Source: Methylothermaceae bacteria B42
GTDB lineage: Bacteria > Pseudomonadota > Gammaproteobacteria > Methylococcales > Methylothermaceae
Assembly (NCBI GenBank): GCA_001566965.1
Contig: LSNW01000030.1
Coordinates: forward strand, 124,001 to 188,000
Direction of reading: 5' to 3'
DNA length: 64,000 nucleotides
Below the pieces are notes generated by a model. It was not told where the DNA came from. It did no database searches and was given only the letters and a program-made list of their open reading frames with translations. A program made the translations under genes and the position numbers. Of the stretch, positions 29,365 through 39,153 are shown piece by piece (the stretch's first letter is position 1; every line of letters starts with the position of its first letter).

Positions 29365-29760
29365 ATGTTTGATGCCAACTTCCCTAAATCAGGCCCTATC
29401 GCGCCTCATCTACTAAAGCAACATTTTGTTGCCATTTTCCTGCTACACAATGCTTTTTTGTTCCTTGCCTTCTTCGCTCCCCAGTTACCAACCCTGCTTT
29501 TTTGGATGTGGCTGCGAATTTTTTTGCTCCAGCCCGTTAATCACAGCCTGGCTTGGTATCCAAACGGGCAAATCTCTTCCATGTGTTTAGAGATTCAGCG
29601 GCTTTTTTCCAATTGCTGTGAAAACAGGATCATCGGAGAATTCGCTATTACCATAGTCTATCTATTGGGATATTCTCACCCTGCTTTGTACATGTTGGTA
29701 TTACTCAATTTTTGGGGCCTAGTTACCACCTACCGGGTGTTAAGAAAGTACACGGTCTAA
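29365..29760 (+). CDS. Small membrane protein whose stop lies at a MITE boundary
   Basis: A 131-residue protein with three or four hydrophobic segments (AIFLLHNAFLFLAFFAPQL, LLFWMWLRIFLL, IVYLLGYSHPALYMLVLL) and no known motif. The final codons run into the end of the MITE at 29757, and its TAA stop is provided by the element's CTAA end. The original C-terminus may have been longer. Function unknown; expression is uncertain, with no strong ribosome site. Confidence 0.5.
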   Translation: MFDANFPKSGPIAPHLLKQHFVAIFLLHNAFLFLAFFAPQLPTLLFWMWLRIFLLQPVNHSLAWYPNGQISSMCLEIQRLFSNCCENRIIGEFAITIVYLLGYSHPALYMLVLLNFWGLVTTYRVLRKYTV

Positions 29761-29920
29761 AAATTCTGCAAGTGTTTCGGCATTCGGCTGCCAAATCAAG
29801 CCTTTATGCTGCGTTGGCCGCACCCATTTTATGCTCGAAGTAGCGCTGCCACGCCTGCGCGAAAATTGGCTTGCCGCCTTGCTTGACACCCTCGGTGCTC
29901 GAATCACTGGCACAATTTAG
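29757..29920. mobile_element. MITE, copy A (164 bp)
   Basis: The reverse complement is nearly identical to 39909-40084, apart from scattered substitutions and a 12-base indel. Ends CTAAAAATTCTGCAAGTG and CACTGGCACAATTTAG form terminal inverted repeats. There is no coding potential. No convincing target duplication is visible here, so the ends may have decayed. Confidence 0.8.
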
Positions 29921-29936
29921 TAAAAAAACATTTTTT

Positions 29937-30596
29937 CTAAGCCATCTCATCGGTGGCTATGTGGTAGTGAGGATCTTCCATAACATTGACTTCCACCAAA
30001 TCACCCGCTTTTTTAAGCAATTTCCGGCATTCCGGGCTCAAATGGCGCAAATGCAAGGTTTTACCGGCTTTGATATATCTTTCCGCCAGAGTATCGATCG
30101 CTTCAATGGCGGAATGATCGGCTACCCGGGAATGCTGAAATTCGATCACCACATCGTCTGGGTCATTTTCAGGATGGAATAAATCCAGGAAGTTTTGCAC
30201 CGACCCAAAAAACAACGGCCCATGTAGCTCGTAGACTCTTGAACCCTCCCTGTCATACTTTTCCACCCGGATATGCTTTGCGTGCTCCCATGCAAAAACC
30301 AGGGCGGAAACAATCACGCCTACCACCACGGCCATCGCGCCAGTGGCCCCGGAGATCATCCCAGGCCGGCCGCCAAAAATGGCCGCCAGAAGACCCACCA
30401 TAAAAGCGGCATATAAACCTACCAAAGGCTCAACCCCAGCCACAAAAGCAAAGGCCACCGCTTCCGGCACCAAGGCCAAAGCGACAGTAAGACCAGATAA
30501 AACTTCGGTACGTAAAGATTTAGGAGAATGGGAACCCAATGTAAACATAGAAAAAAGAAGACCTAAATTTTGGACAAGAAAAAAGCCTTGGTTCAT
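29937..30596 (-). pseudogene. SulP-family anion transporter with an internal in-frame deletion
   Basis: The 219-residue frame joins the N-terminal SulP region ([37 protein letters not shown]; about residues 1-92) directly to the last helix and cytoplasmic STAS domain ([20 protein letters not shown], then [12 protein letters not shown] and [15 protein letters not shown]). SulP proteins are normally near 500 residues, so roughly nine helices are missing. The join is at a repeated Ala/Val stretch, as expected for recombination at microhomology. It cannot be a normal transporter, although the reading frame is intact. A MITE lies just past its stop. Confidence 0.85.
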
Positions 30597-30941
30597 TTAA
30601 GAACAAAGGCTCTACATGACTGAGAATTATAGCATGAATTGCGTCAATTAATTGACGGGCCAATAATCACTGTATTATCAAAACCAAATGCTGTGAAACT
30701 TAGTCCTCCTTTGAGAACGGCTGGTCACCCTGCTTAACCAGGGCTTGTCGGACAGATTAACAAGCGTTAGGCTTCCCGCAATTAGATTCAGAGTTAAATG
30801 CAATATTAATCTTTAACTAAAAAAATGAAGCAACGCTTTAGATTTACAATGCTTTTTATAATCTGCACTTATTGCAAATTACTCAATCGATTTCATAAAT
30901 ATCAAAAAAGGCGCTCTATGAAGAGCGCCCTGTATCAGGAA
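30597..30941. other. Intergenic region between the SulP remnant and cytochrome c4 gene
   Basis: 345 bases without a credible gene. It contains a small CCCTG/CAGGG hairpin near 30728 and, at its end, the terminator of the cytochrome gene. The short plus-strand frame here has no ribosome site and reads through the terminator. Confidence 0.6.
30904..30929 (-). terminator. Intrinsic terminator of the cytochrome c4 gene
   Basis: Stem GGCGCTC / GAGCGCC with a 6-base loop and, read on the minus strand, six T residues. It starts 13 bases after the cytochrome stop. Confidence 0.85.
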
Positions 30942-31553
30942 TTAGTCCTGCCCAACTACCGCCAAGCCTTTTTGGCTGGCATAAAACGCAGCGATATTCT
31001 TGACTTGCTCCTCCGTCAGGTCTTTAACCATAGACTGCATGATGGCGTTATTTCGCACGCCGGTTTGGTAGTCCTGGATTGCTTTGATTAGATAACTTTC
31101 ATACTGTCCCGCCAAACGGGGAAAGTTAGGAGAAGGCGCGTTACCGTCTTCGCCATGGCAACTGGCGCATTTTTCTGTCAGAGGCTTGCCTGCCTTGGGA
31201 TCCCCAGTGATTGGCCCTTCCTGGCGCTTACCCTCAAATTTAGCTACGTAGGCTGCGATATCGGCCATATCTTGCTCGGTAAGCGCTCCTGCATTGCCTT
31301 CCATGCTGCCGTGCTTTCTCTGCCCTTCTTTATATAACTTGAGGGAAGAAATAACGTAGGGTTCATACTGGCCGCCAATCTTGGGCACGTGATAATTAGG
31401 ATAGGCATTGGCATAGCCAGGCATGCTGTGACATCCCTTGCAAGTGTAAAATTTGACTTTACCCGCCTCAGGATCGCCACCAGCCTGAGTAATAGGACTT
31501 CCTAAAAGCAAACCGGCCCCGATCAGAATTCCCCCAAACAATTTCATTGTCAT
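30942..31553 (-). CDS. Dihaem cytochrome c4
   Basis: About 203 residues with a signal peptide ending PITQA. Two c-type haem sites follow, one in each half: CKGCH near 38 and CASCH near 130, each with downstream GQYE and Met-containing loops (SMEGNAGALT, AIMQSMVKDLT) for axial ligation. Periplasmic electron carriers of this type feed cytochrome oxidase. ATG 31553 has AAGGGG about 9 bases upstream; the longer frame begins with TTG. Confidence 0.92.
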   Translation of the reverse strand: MTMKLFGGILIGAGLLLGSPITQAGGDPEAGKVKFYTCKGCHSMPGYANAYPNYHVPKIGGQYEPYVISSLKLYKEGQRKHGSMEGNAGALTEQDMADIAAYVAKFEGKRQEGPITGDPKAGKPLTEKCASCHGEDGNAPSPNFPRLAGQYESYLIKAIQDYQTGVRNNAIMQSMVKDLTEEQVKNIAAFYASQKGLAVVGQD

Positions 31554-31625
31554 TCTGTGTATCCCCTTCAACTTTGAAATTAACGCTACAAATAAAAGAT
31601 GGATTATAAAACAACCTTATCGCCG

Positions 31626-32600
31626 TTACAGCAAATCCTTGATTGCATCTCTCTCTTCGATCAACTCCTGCTCGGTCAGCTTCATTCGGGCACGGCTGAA
31701 ATCATTGATGTCCAGGCCTTGAACAATTTGCAGTGATTCATTTTCTGCTACCACGGGAAATGAATAAACAATATCACTGGCAATGGCGTAGCTGCCATCG
31801 CTTAGCACGGCCGCACTGATCCAGTCCTCTTCCGGCGTGCCGAATACCCAATCGCGCATGTGATCCAAAGCGGCATTGGCAGCCGATGCCGCGCTTGATT
31901 TTCCACGCAGACGAATCACCTCTGCGCCACGGTTCTGCACCGTAGGGATAAATTCATTTTCGTACCAATCCATGTCAACCCACTCCAGGGCGGGTTTACC
32001 TTTTACTTGGGCGTGAAAAAGATCAGGGAATTGGGTCAACGAATGATTTCCCCAAATACTGATTCGCCGCACATCTGTGACCGGTGTATGGCATTTTTCT
32101 GCTAACAGGCTTTTAGCCCTGTTGTGATCAAGGCGAGTCATAGCAGCAAAGTTCTGGGGATTCATGTCCGGAGCATTATGGATAGCTATCAGGGCATTGG
32201 TATTGGCAGGGTTACCTACAATCAATACCTTGGCATCCTTCTGGGCAACTTCATTTAGCGCCTTGCCTTGTGCAGAAAAAATCCCGGCGTTGGCCGACAA
32301 AAGATCTTTTCTTTTCATGCCTGGACCTCTTGGCTTGGCGCCGATGAGAAAGATCAGCTCCGCATCTGCAAAAGCCAGATAGGGATCTGCCGTGACCAGT
32401 ACGTCTTGCAAAAGGGGAAAAGCACAATCCTTCAGTTCCATCACTACCCCGGCCATGGCGTCGGCCATGGCTTCTATTTCCAAAAGTTGCAAGATCACAG
32501 GTTGATCTGGCCCCAATAGTTCTCCAGAGGCCAATCGAAACAGCAATGAATAACTGATCTGACCTGCCGCTCCAGTCACAGCGATACGTGTTGCTTTCAT
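31626..32600 (-). CDS. mdh: Malate dehydrogenase
   Basis: A 324-residue NAD-dependent enzyme of the TCA cycle. The Rossmann motif is [13 protein letters not shown]. Catalytic residues sit in [12 protein letters not shown] (substrate Arg), [16 protein letters not shown] and the proton-relay [14 protein letters not shown]. The overall form matches the cytosolic-type Mdh found in many bacteria. It is expressed alone; the 71-base gap to cytochrome c4 downstream may allow read-through. Confidence 0.95.
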   Translation of the reverse strand: MKATRIAVTGAAGQISYSLLFRLASGELLGPDQPVILQLLEIEAMADAMAGVVMELKDCAFPLLQDVLVTADPYLAFADAELIFLIGAKPRGPGMKRKDLLSANAGIFSAQGKALNEVAQKDAKVLIVGNPANTNALIAIHNAPDMNPQNFAAMTRLDHNRAKSLLAEKCHTPVTDVRRISIWGNHSLTQFPDLFHAQVKGKPALEWVDMDWYENEFIPTVQNRGAEVIRLRGKSSAASAANAALDHMRDWVFGTPEEDWISAAVLSDGSYAIASDIVYSFPVVAENESLQIVQGLDINDFSRARMKLTEQELIEERDAIKDLL

Positions 32601-32929
32601 AAAAACCCTCTTAAATTGTGCTTAAAAAGCCAAATTGCCCTGAATTTGAGAGCGTTATTAGGCTGGATCCTGATTTATCCCAAGCTAGCCTATCCAAATT
32701 TGAAGGAATCTCAGCTACTGAGGCGTTAATTGCTATTTTTCATGGTCAAAAAATAAAGGCAATGTTTTAACCAGGCATGCAAACGCCAAAAATTTAAAAC
32801 CTTATCCCGTAAATAATAGGTTAACCCGCTCCGGGACCTTTTGGTACTATGAATACAAGATTAATTGACTAAGGTGGACCGCAGCCGGAAAGAAAGGATT
32901 ATCCGTCGCACTCAACCCATGATAAGAAC
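32601..32929. other. Divergent intergenic region, mdh / CHASE2 cyclase
   Basis: 329 bases without a gene, AT-rich, presumably holding the promoters for mdh and the cyclase operon. I could not identify a convincing operator or RNA. Confidence 0.55.
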
Positions 32930-35182
32930 ATGAACTTCTGTAGATTGGCTCTGTGTTTATTGGTAGGCCTGATCGCCGCAAGTTCCAGTTCGGGACTGAC
33001 AGAATGGGGAAGCCATTTAGAAGAATCATTGGGCCTAAAAACCTTGTTTACCCTAAGGGGGCCAGCCACCCCACCGCCAGAAGTTGTCATTCTTAGCCTC
33101 GACAAAACCTCCGCTCAAGCCCTCGGGCTACCGGACAAACCTGAAAAATGGTCTCGTTCCTTATATGCCCGTTTGATTCAAAAATTGACTGAATCCGGCG
33201 CCCGGCTCATCGCTTTCAATATCGTCTTTGATGAAGGCCGCAATTTTCAGGATGATCAGCAAATGGCAAAGGTCATGCGCCAAAGTAACAATGTCATTTT
33301 GAGTGATTATCTTAAAAGAGGCATGATTTCCTTGTCTCAAGGCAACCCCGATGATACCAACCAATTTTTTTATGATCTGGTCATCCGGCCGATTCCTTTA
33401 TTCTCCCAGGCCGCCCTATTTTCAACTCCGTTTACCTTGCCTAAAACCTGGAAGGAAGTGAAACAATTTTGGGTCCACCAGGATAATGGCTCTTGTGGAT
33501 TCCCCGCAGCGGTATTCCAAGCTTATGTATTTTCATATCTTTATCCTGAAATCCTGGCGATAACCCATCAAATCAGTCCTGGATTTGCCAGCCACCTGCC
33601 GCCCAGCTATGAAGCCGCGGTTCGAAAACGCTCTGTAGATAACCTGATGTTGGCATTTAAAACCTTTTTCGACCAACATCCCCAGCGACTTAACAAGTTT
33701 ACTCAGCTGGCCAAAATGCAAATTCCGCCAGCGAAACAACCTTTATTGATGAATTGGCTGTCGCTCTATAGTAATCCTCAGATCCGTTACTTGAATCATT
33801 ACGGTCCCGCAGGCAGTATCACCACCATTCCCTTAAGGGATGTCTTATCTGGGAATGCGCATTTATTCAGGGACAAAGTTGTATTTGTCGGATATTCGGA
33901 AGACCTCCACCCTGAAAAAAACCAAGGATTTTATACTGTTTTTTCACATTCTGCGGCCGATACCCTAAGCGCCACCGAAATTGCCGCCACCGCGTTTGCC
34001 AATCTCCTGGAAGATTCCTGGCTCAGAAGCCAAGATCCGACGGTGCAGTTTCTATTTCTACTCGGCTGGGGGACTGGACTGGCTTTGCTATGCTGGCGGT
34101 TGCCTTTATTGAGGGCTTTCATGGCGGCGAGCATGGTGGGGAGTATCTATTTGGCGATTGTCTTCTATCAGTTTGTTCAGAACCACCATTGGTATCCAAT
34201 AATCATCCCGCTTGCCATTCAAATCCCTGCCGTCTTGCTAGTCACGCTATGTTGTCACTATATTTCTACCCGCCAAGAAAAAGATAGCATTCATCAAGCT
34301 TTCCGCCTGTTTGTTCCCGAAGATATCACCAAGCATATTACCAGCACCAAAACCGTTGACGCCCTTTCCACTCACGGGGAACTGAAATTTGGTGTTTGCC
34401 TGGCGACTGATGCGGGCCGCTATACGACCTTGTCGGAATCCCTAGACCCGATGACATTGGGTCAATTGATGAATGAATATTACAGCACCCTGTTTTTGCC
34501 TGTGAAGGCCCATGGGGGCCAAATTTCCGATGTGGTTGGCGATGCCATGATGGCATTATGGACTGCCAGTGAAAACTCTCCTTTCCTGAGGCGGCAAGCC
34601 TGCCGTGCAGCGCTCCAAATCAAACAAGCCGTCACCCTTTTTAACGAGACCCATCGTTACCAGCTCCCCACCCGCATTGGCCTCCATGCGGGAATGATCC
34701 GCTTGGGCACCGTGGGCTCCCCCGATCACTATGAATATCGTGCCGTGGGGGATGCCATCAATACGGCCACCAGAATTGAAGCGCTTAATAAAGTGTTGGG
34801 GACAAGAATTCTAGTGTCAGGCGATGTTGCCTGCGACCTTGAAGAGTTCTACTTTAGGGACCTGGGCACCTTTTTATTGGAAGGCAAACAACAAGCGATA
34901 GATATTTTTGAAATCATCGGCCTGACAGAAGATATTTCACCGGCCCAAAAAGCCTTTTTCAGTGCTTTTGCCAATGCTTTGAAGCTATTCAAACGACATG
35001 ATTGGCCCCAGGCTCATCAGGCATTCGCTACCCTGGCCAATCAATTCCCGGAAGACAACCCCACGTTGTTTTATTTATTCCAATGTCAAACCTACTTGCA
35101 AGAACCACCCATAATGAAACAACCACATATTATTACCGTCAGCAAAAACAGCAGCTATTCAAATATGAGACTTATTCAATAA
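32930..35182 (+). CDS. CHASE2-domain class III nucleotide cyclase with atypical substrate residues
   Basis: A 750-residue inner-membrane sensor: N-terminal helix, periplasmic CHASE2 domain (about 35-360; VVILSLDKTSAQALGLP, YLNHYGPAGSITTIP, VVFVGYS), three transmembrane helices (about 375-445), a cytoplasmic cyclase (about 475-655) and a helical tail. Metal-binding Asp494 and Asp538 and transition-state Asn611/Arg615 are present. The residues that select adenine are changed: Asp534 stands where Lys is usual (DVVGD) and Arg604 where Asp or Thr is usual (EYRAVGD). cAMP is the default product guess. First gene of a four-gene module. The start ATG lacks a strong ribosome site. Confidence 0.88.
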   Translation: MNFCRLALCLLVGLIAASSSSGLTEWGSHLEESLGLKTLFTLRGPATPPPEVVILSLDKTSAQALGLPDKPEKWSRSLYARLIQKLTESGARLIAFNIVFDEGRNFQDDQQMAKVMRQSNNVILSDYLKRGMISLSQGNPDDTNQFFYDLVIRPIPLFSQAALFSTPFTLPKTWKEVKQFWVHQDNGSCGFPAAVFQAYVFSYLYPEILAITHQISPGFASHLPPSYEAAVRKRSVDNLMLAFKTFFDQHPQRLNKFTQLAKMQIPPAKQPLLMNWLSLYSNPQIRYLNHYGPAGSITTIPLRDVLSGNAHLFRDKVVFVGYSEDLHPEKNQGFYTVFSHSAADTLSATEIAATAFANLLEDSWLRSQDPTVQFLFLLGWGTGLALLCWRLPLLRAFMAASMVGSIYLAIVFYQFVQNHHWYPIIIPLAIQIPAVLLVTLCCHYISTRQEKDSIHQAFRLFVPEDITKHITSTKTVDALSTHGELKFGVCLATDAGRYTTLSESLDPMTLGQLMNEYYSTLFLPVKAHGGQISDVVGDAMMALWTASENSPFLRRQACRAALQIKQAVTLFNETHRYQLPTRIGLHAGMIRLGTVGSPDHYEYRAVGDAINTATRIEALNKVLGTRILVSGDVACDLEEFYFRDLGTFLLEGKQQAIDIFEIIGLTEDISPAQKAFFSAFANALKLFKRHDWPQAHQAFATLANQFPEDNPTLFYLFQCQTYLQEPPIMKQPHIITVSKNSSYSNMRLIQ

Positions 35183-35341
35183 TATTATAAAATTCTTTAC
35201 AAATATTAAGAAAGTGTTGCCAAATTCAAATTTATAAGACATTTCTAATGGTAATCTTACCCTTTTCTCGTCATACCGGCCATGTTAAGGTGAAATTCAG
35301 CAGTTTATTTAGGTCACCTGATTCCATAACCAATAAAAACC

Positions 35342-38300
35342 ATGATCAAAATTTGTTGCTTACTCTTCATGGCGATTTTCTTGCTGTCTCCAGCATCATG
35401 GGCCCAAAGTGCCTGTTCCGACTGGATTGCCAAAATCATTTCAGCGCAAGGCCAGGTCGTAGTTCAGCGGAAAAACAAAAATATTGAAGAAGCCTACCCA
35501 ACGCTGGCTATTTGCCCCGGCGACAGCGTACAAACCGGGAAATACGCCCGGGCCACTTTACAGTTACGCAACGATTCATTATTAAATCTTGACCAAAATA
35601 CCTCCTTGGTCTTCTCCGAGGCTCAACCAGCCAATCAACAAGAAACCTCTTGGTGGATCAACCTCTTCACTGGCAACACCTTTTTCCGTAGCCGAAGACC
35701 ACAACGGCTTCGTGTCAGGACGCCATTTGTCAATGCGGTTCACGAAGGCACGGAATTTTTGGTGGACGTCACCCAAGACCGCGCCAGGATCTTGGTTTTC
35801 GATGGCACAGTCAAAGCCGCCAATGTCCAAGGCCAACTCAAGATAGCCGCTGGACAAGCAGCGGAAGCCAGAAAAAACCAGGCCCCCAAACCAGTGAAAC
35901 TAATCATCAAACCCGAAGACGCGGTGCAGTGGGCGCTGTATTATCCTCCGCTTGTCGATATTACCTATTTCCAAAACACTGTCTCTAATCCTTTATTAAG
36001 AAACGCCGCGCAAGCTTATCAGAAAGGGCGTATTGACGAGGCGTTATCGCTCCTAGATAAGCTTCCCGCCGAACAACAAAATAGCAACTACTATCTGCTA
36101 CGCGCGGCATTACTACTGAGTGTCGGCCAGGTAGATGAGGCGCGACAGGCCATTGAAACGCTCCTTGGCCAAAAACCCGGCAGCAGTGCCGGTCTTGCAT
36201 TACAAGCCGTCATCGCGGTCGCCAAAAATCACAAACAGAAAGCCCTGGAACTCGCTCGCCGGGCAGTAACACAACAACCAGATTCGTCGCTCCCGCACAT
36301 TGCCCTGGCCTATGCCTACCAGGCGGCTTTTCAAATAGAAAAAGCTTATCAAAGCGTGCAAACCGCCGTTGATTTGGCCCCACAAAATGCCCTGGCCCAC
36401 GCCTTATTGGCCGAGCTGTCACTGGCTACAGGCGATACCAATACAGCCATGAAGGCGGCGCAACGGGCAGTGCAACTCAATCCCAATCTAGCGCGCAGCC
36501 AAAATGTGCTGGGGTTCGCCCATTTGGCGCGTTTCGAGATTTCAGAAGCGGCAGAGCATTTTACAACCGCCATAACGCTGGAACCCGCCAACCCGCTGGC
36601 CCATCTCGGACTGGGCCTGACCAAAATCAGGCGGGGACACCTCAAAGACGGTACCCGGCTGATGGAAACCGCGGTTTCCCTGGACCCTAACAACGCCCTG
36701 ATGCGCAGTTATTTGGGTAAAGCCTACTACGAATTGAAGCAAGGCAACTTCGCCAGCACTGAATTCAGGCTCGCCAAGCAAATGGACCCCAACGACCCCA
36801 CCCCCTGGTTCTATGACGCCATCTACAAACAAACCGTCAACCGCCCGGTGGAAGCCTTGCATGATATGCAAAAAGCAATTGAACTCAATAATAACCGGGG
36901 GGTGTATCGATCAAAACTGCTATTGGATAGTGACTTGGCGGCAAGAAGTGCTAGTTTAGGGCGGATTTACAATGATTTAGGTTTTCAAAAACTCGGCCTA
37001 CTTGAGGGGTGGAAATCGGTTAATACTGATCCCGGTAATTATTCTGCCCACAGATTGCTGGCAGATAATTATGCCACGCTGCCTAGACACAACATTGCCC
37101 GTGTCAGCGAATTGCTTCAATCCCAGCTACTACAGCCACTCAACCTAACCCCTATACAACCACAGCTTGGGCAAGCCAATCTCCTGCTTTTGGACGGCCT
37201 TGGACCGACAGACTTATCGTTTACCGAGTTCAACCCTTTGTTCATGCGTAACCGGGCTGCCATCCAGGCCGCAGGCATAGTTGCCGGCAACGATACCCTA
37301 GGCGATGAGATCGTCGTTTCAGGGTTGTGGAACAACTATTCATTTAGTCTAGGCCAATTCCATTACGAAACCGAAGGATACCGGCCTAATAATGATGCCA
37401 ACCAAAATATTTATACCGGGTTTATCCAGACTCAACTCACCCCCCAACTCAGCGTTCAAACAGAAATCCGTTACGATGAAATAACCAGCGGCGATATCAG
37501 CCAGAATTTCAGTAAAAAGCGTTTTATCAGGGACCAAAGAAAAAGATTCAGCAGCTTTTCACCAAGAATTGGAGTCCACTATACTATTAATCCAAATCAC
37601 AATATTATTTTATCGTTTATATATAAGGATTCTAATTTTAATAGAAGAAATAGAAATCCACTTTTTAGCTTTAGGAACTTCAATATAGATAAAACCACCT
37701 ATCAAGCCGAAGCTGAATATTTACTTGACTACAAGTTTGCACACTTGGTCATTGGCGGTGGCTATGTCAATGAACAAGAAACCAATAAAAAATCAAATAA
37801 AAAAACCCATTCCGATACCCAACACGTCAATGGCTTTATTTACTCGCATCTCAATTTGGGATATCACTTGACCACCACATTAGGCATCAGCGTTGACTCA
37901 TTTGACGATAATAATCTGGATAAAACACTTCGCGTGAACCCAAAAATCGGCCTATTATGGAAACCTACCCCCTCAACCACATTTCGGGCTGCCTGGTTCA
38001 AAACCTTAAAGAGGCCACTCACTTCGAATCAAACCATTGAGCCTACCCAAGTCGCTGGATTTAATCAGTTCTTCGATGATACTAATGGGACAAAAACCAC
38101 CCGCTATGGGGTAGCAGTCGATCAAACCCTATCCGACAACCTTTTTGGGGGACTATCCATGTCTTGGCGAGATCTGGGAATACCTGTTGAAAATAAAAAA
38201 TTCCAATTCGATCAGGAAGAACGTTTCCACCGAGCCTATTTATACTGGACGCCAACAACAAACCTATCAATCAGGACTGAATACAGTTTTGAACAAATCA

Positions 38301-38674
38301 GGCTTGACCTCAGCGAGGCGCCAACCTCACCATTGCCATCAAAGATTACCACTCACAAAGTTCCGCTGGGTATCCGCTATTTTCATCCCAGTGGTATTTT
38401 TGCTCAACTCAAAACCACTTATATCAACCAAAGAACAGTTTTTGATTTTTTTAAAACTGATTCAGGTCACGACCAATTTTGGCTTGTAGATACTGCAGTA
38501 GGTTACCGATTTCCGAAAAGATTGGGCATCCTTACAATCGGTGTTAAAAATTTATTTGACAAACAATTCAGCTTTGAAGGATATAATTTTTCCACCGCAT
38601 CCGCTATAGGATTCAAAAACGCAACCCAACCAGAAAGGATAGTATTCGCAAGGTTATTATTATCGTTCAATTAA
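35342..38674 (+). CDS. FecR - TPR - outer-membrane beta-barrel fusion protein
   Basis: A 1110-residue secreted protein. Signal peptide 1-21 (cut after SWA), then a FecR domain (about 35-170; GDSVQTGKYARATLQLRN, VRTPFVNAVHEGTEFLVDV). About ten TPR repeats span 220-580, and a C-terminal beta-barrel about 640-1110 alternates strands and ends FARLLLSFN. The barrel suggests outer-membrane insertion with FecR and TPR parts in the periplasm, where they could face the CHASE2 sensor of the preceding gene. No plug domain or TonB box is evident, so it is not a standard TonB-dependent receptor. The 3' third is AT-richer than the TPR part. Confidence 0.82.
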   Translation: MIKICCLLFMAIFLLSPASWAQSACSDWIAKIISAQGQVVVQRKNKNIEEAYPTLAICPGDSVQTGKYARATLQLRNDSLLNLDQNTSLVFSEAQPANQQETSWWINLFTGNTFFRSRRPQRLRVRTPFVNAVHEGTEFLVDVTQDRARILVFDGTVKAANVQGQLKIAAGQAAEARKNQAPKPVKLIIKPEDAVQWALYYPPLVDITYFQNTVSNPLLRNAAQAYQKGRIDEALSLLDKLPAEQQNSNYYLLRAALLLSVGQVDEARQAIETLLGQKPGSSAGLALQAVIAVAKNHKQKALELARRAVTQQPDSSLPHIALAYAYQAAFQIEKAYQSVQTAVDLAPQNALAHALLAELSLATGDTNTAMKAAQRAVQLNPNLARSQNVLGFAHLARFEISEAAEHFTTAITLEPANPLAHLGLGLTKIRRGHLKDGTRLMETAVSLDPNNALMRSYLGKAYYELKQGNFASTEFRLAKQMDPNDPTPWFYDAIYKQTVNRPVEALHDMQKAIELNNNRGVYRSKLLLDSDLAARSASLGRIYNDLGFQKLGLLEGWKSVNTDPGNYSAHRLLADNYATLPRHNIARVSELLQSQLLQPLNLTPIQPQLGQANLLLLDGLGPTDLSFTEFNPLFMRNRAAIQAAGIVAGNDTLGDEIVVSGLWNNYSFSLGQFHYETEGYRPNNDANQNIYTGFIQTQLTPQLSVQTEIRYDEITSGDISQNFSKKRFIRDQRKRFSSFSPRIGVHYTINPNHNIILSFIYKDSNFNRRNRNPLFSFRNFNIDKTTYQAEAEYLLDYKFAHLVIGGGYVNEQETNKKSNKKTHSDTQHVNGFIYSHLNLGYHLTTTLGISVDSFDDNNLDKTLRVNPKIGLLWKPTPSTTFRAAWFKTLKRPLTSNQTIEPTQVAGFNQFFDDTNGTKTTRYGVAVDQTLSDNLFGGLSMSWRDLGIPVENKKFQFDQEERFHRAYLYWTPTTNLSIRTEYSFEQIRLDLSEAPTSPLPSKITTHKVPLGIRYFHPSGIFAQLKTTYINQRTVFDFFKTDSGHDQFWLVDTAVGYRFPKRLGILTIGVKNLFDKQFSFEGYNFSTASAIGFKNATQPERIVFARLLLSFN

Positions 38675-38696
38675 AACCAAACAAAAAGGTAGCGCT

Positions 38697-39125
38697 ATGT
38701 CAACTTATGAACAAATAAAAAACATTTGGGAAAACCAAAATGAATGGGTAAAAATACTAATTGCATTAGCTCTTGGTTTTATACTAGCCTGGATTCTCAC
38801 CGGCCGAGACAAGTCCAGATTGACACCCTTAGCCAGTCTTGGGAAAAACGGGGAAGTGATTTTGGTTAATAACAAGGGAAAACCAATTCCATTAAAAAAT
38901 TGTACGGTAGAGCCGGGAGAGAACCAGTGTTCCATTTTTAACGATACCAAACACAAGCTACTGCAGATCAGACGGCCCACAATCATATTATCGGAAAGCA
39001 AAGGCAGTACTATTTGCTGTTTGATAGATTTTGAACCGGATGCCCCCAGGGAATTATGTGGCCAACTCCCTTCAAGATATCCTACCTGTTACGCATGGTA
39101 TTATGCCCTTTTCCATGGCGGTTAA
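38697..39125 (+). CDS. Small single-pass membrane protein of the cyclase module
   Basis: A 142-residue protein, 22 bases after the FecR-barrel gene, with an AAAAAGG site. A short polar N-terminus precedes one helix (ILIALALGFILAWILTG, about 20-36). A soluble domain of about 105 residues with six cysteines follows, including ICC and two late ones. Context suggests a periplasmic or cytoplasmic adaptor of the signalling module. No family recognised. Confidence 0.7.
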   Translation: MSTYEQIKNIWENQNEWVKILIALALGFILAWILTGRDKSRLTPLASLGKNGEVILVNNKGKPIPLKNCTVEPGENQCSIFNDTKHKLLQIRRPTIILSESKGSTICCLIDFEPDAPRELCGQLPSRYPTCYAWYYALFHGG

Positions 39126-39153
39126 TTTTTAGTAAAAACCTAAAGGTTTTCTT

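Noticed and set aside
29871-30182. 103-codon plus-strand frame
   Set aside because: It spans the MITE end and the antisense of the SulP STAS domain.
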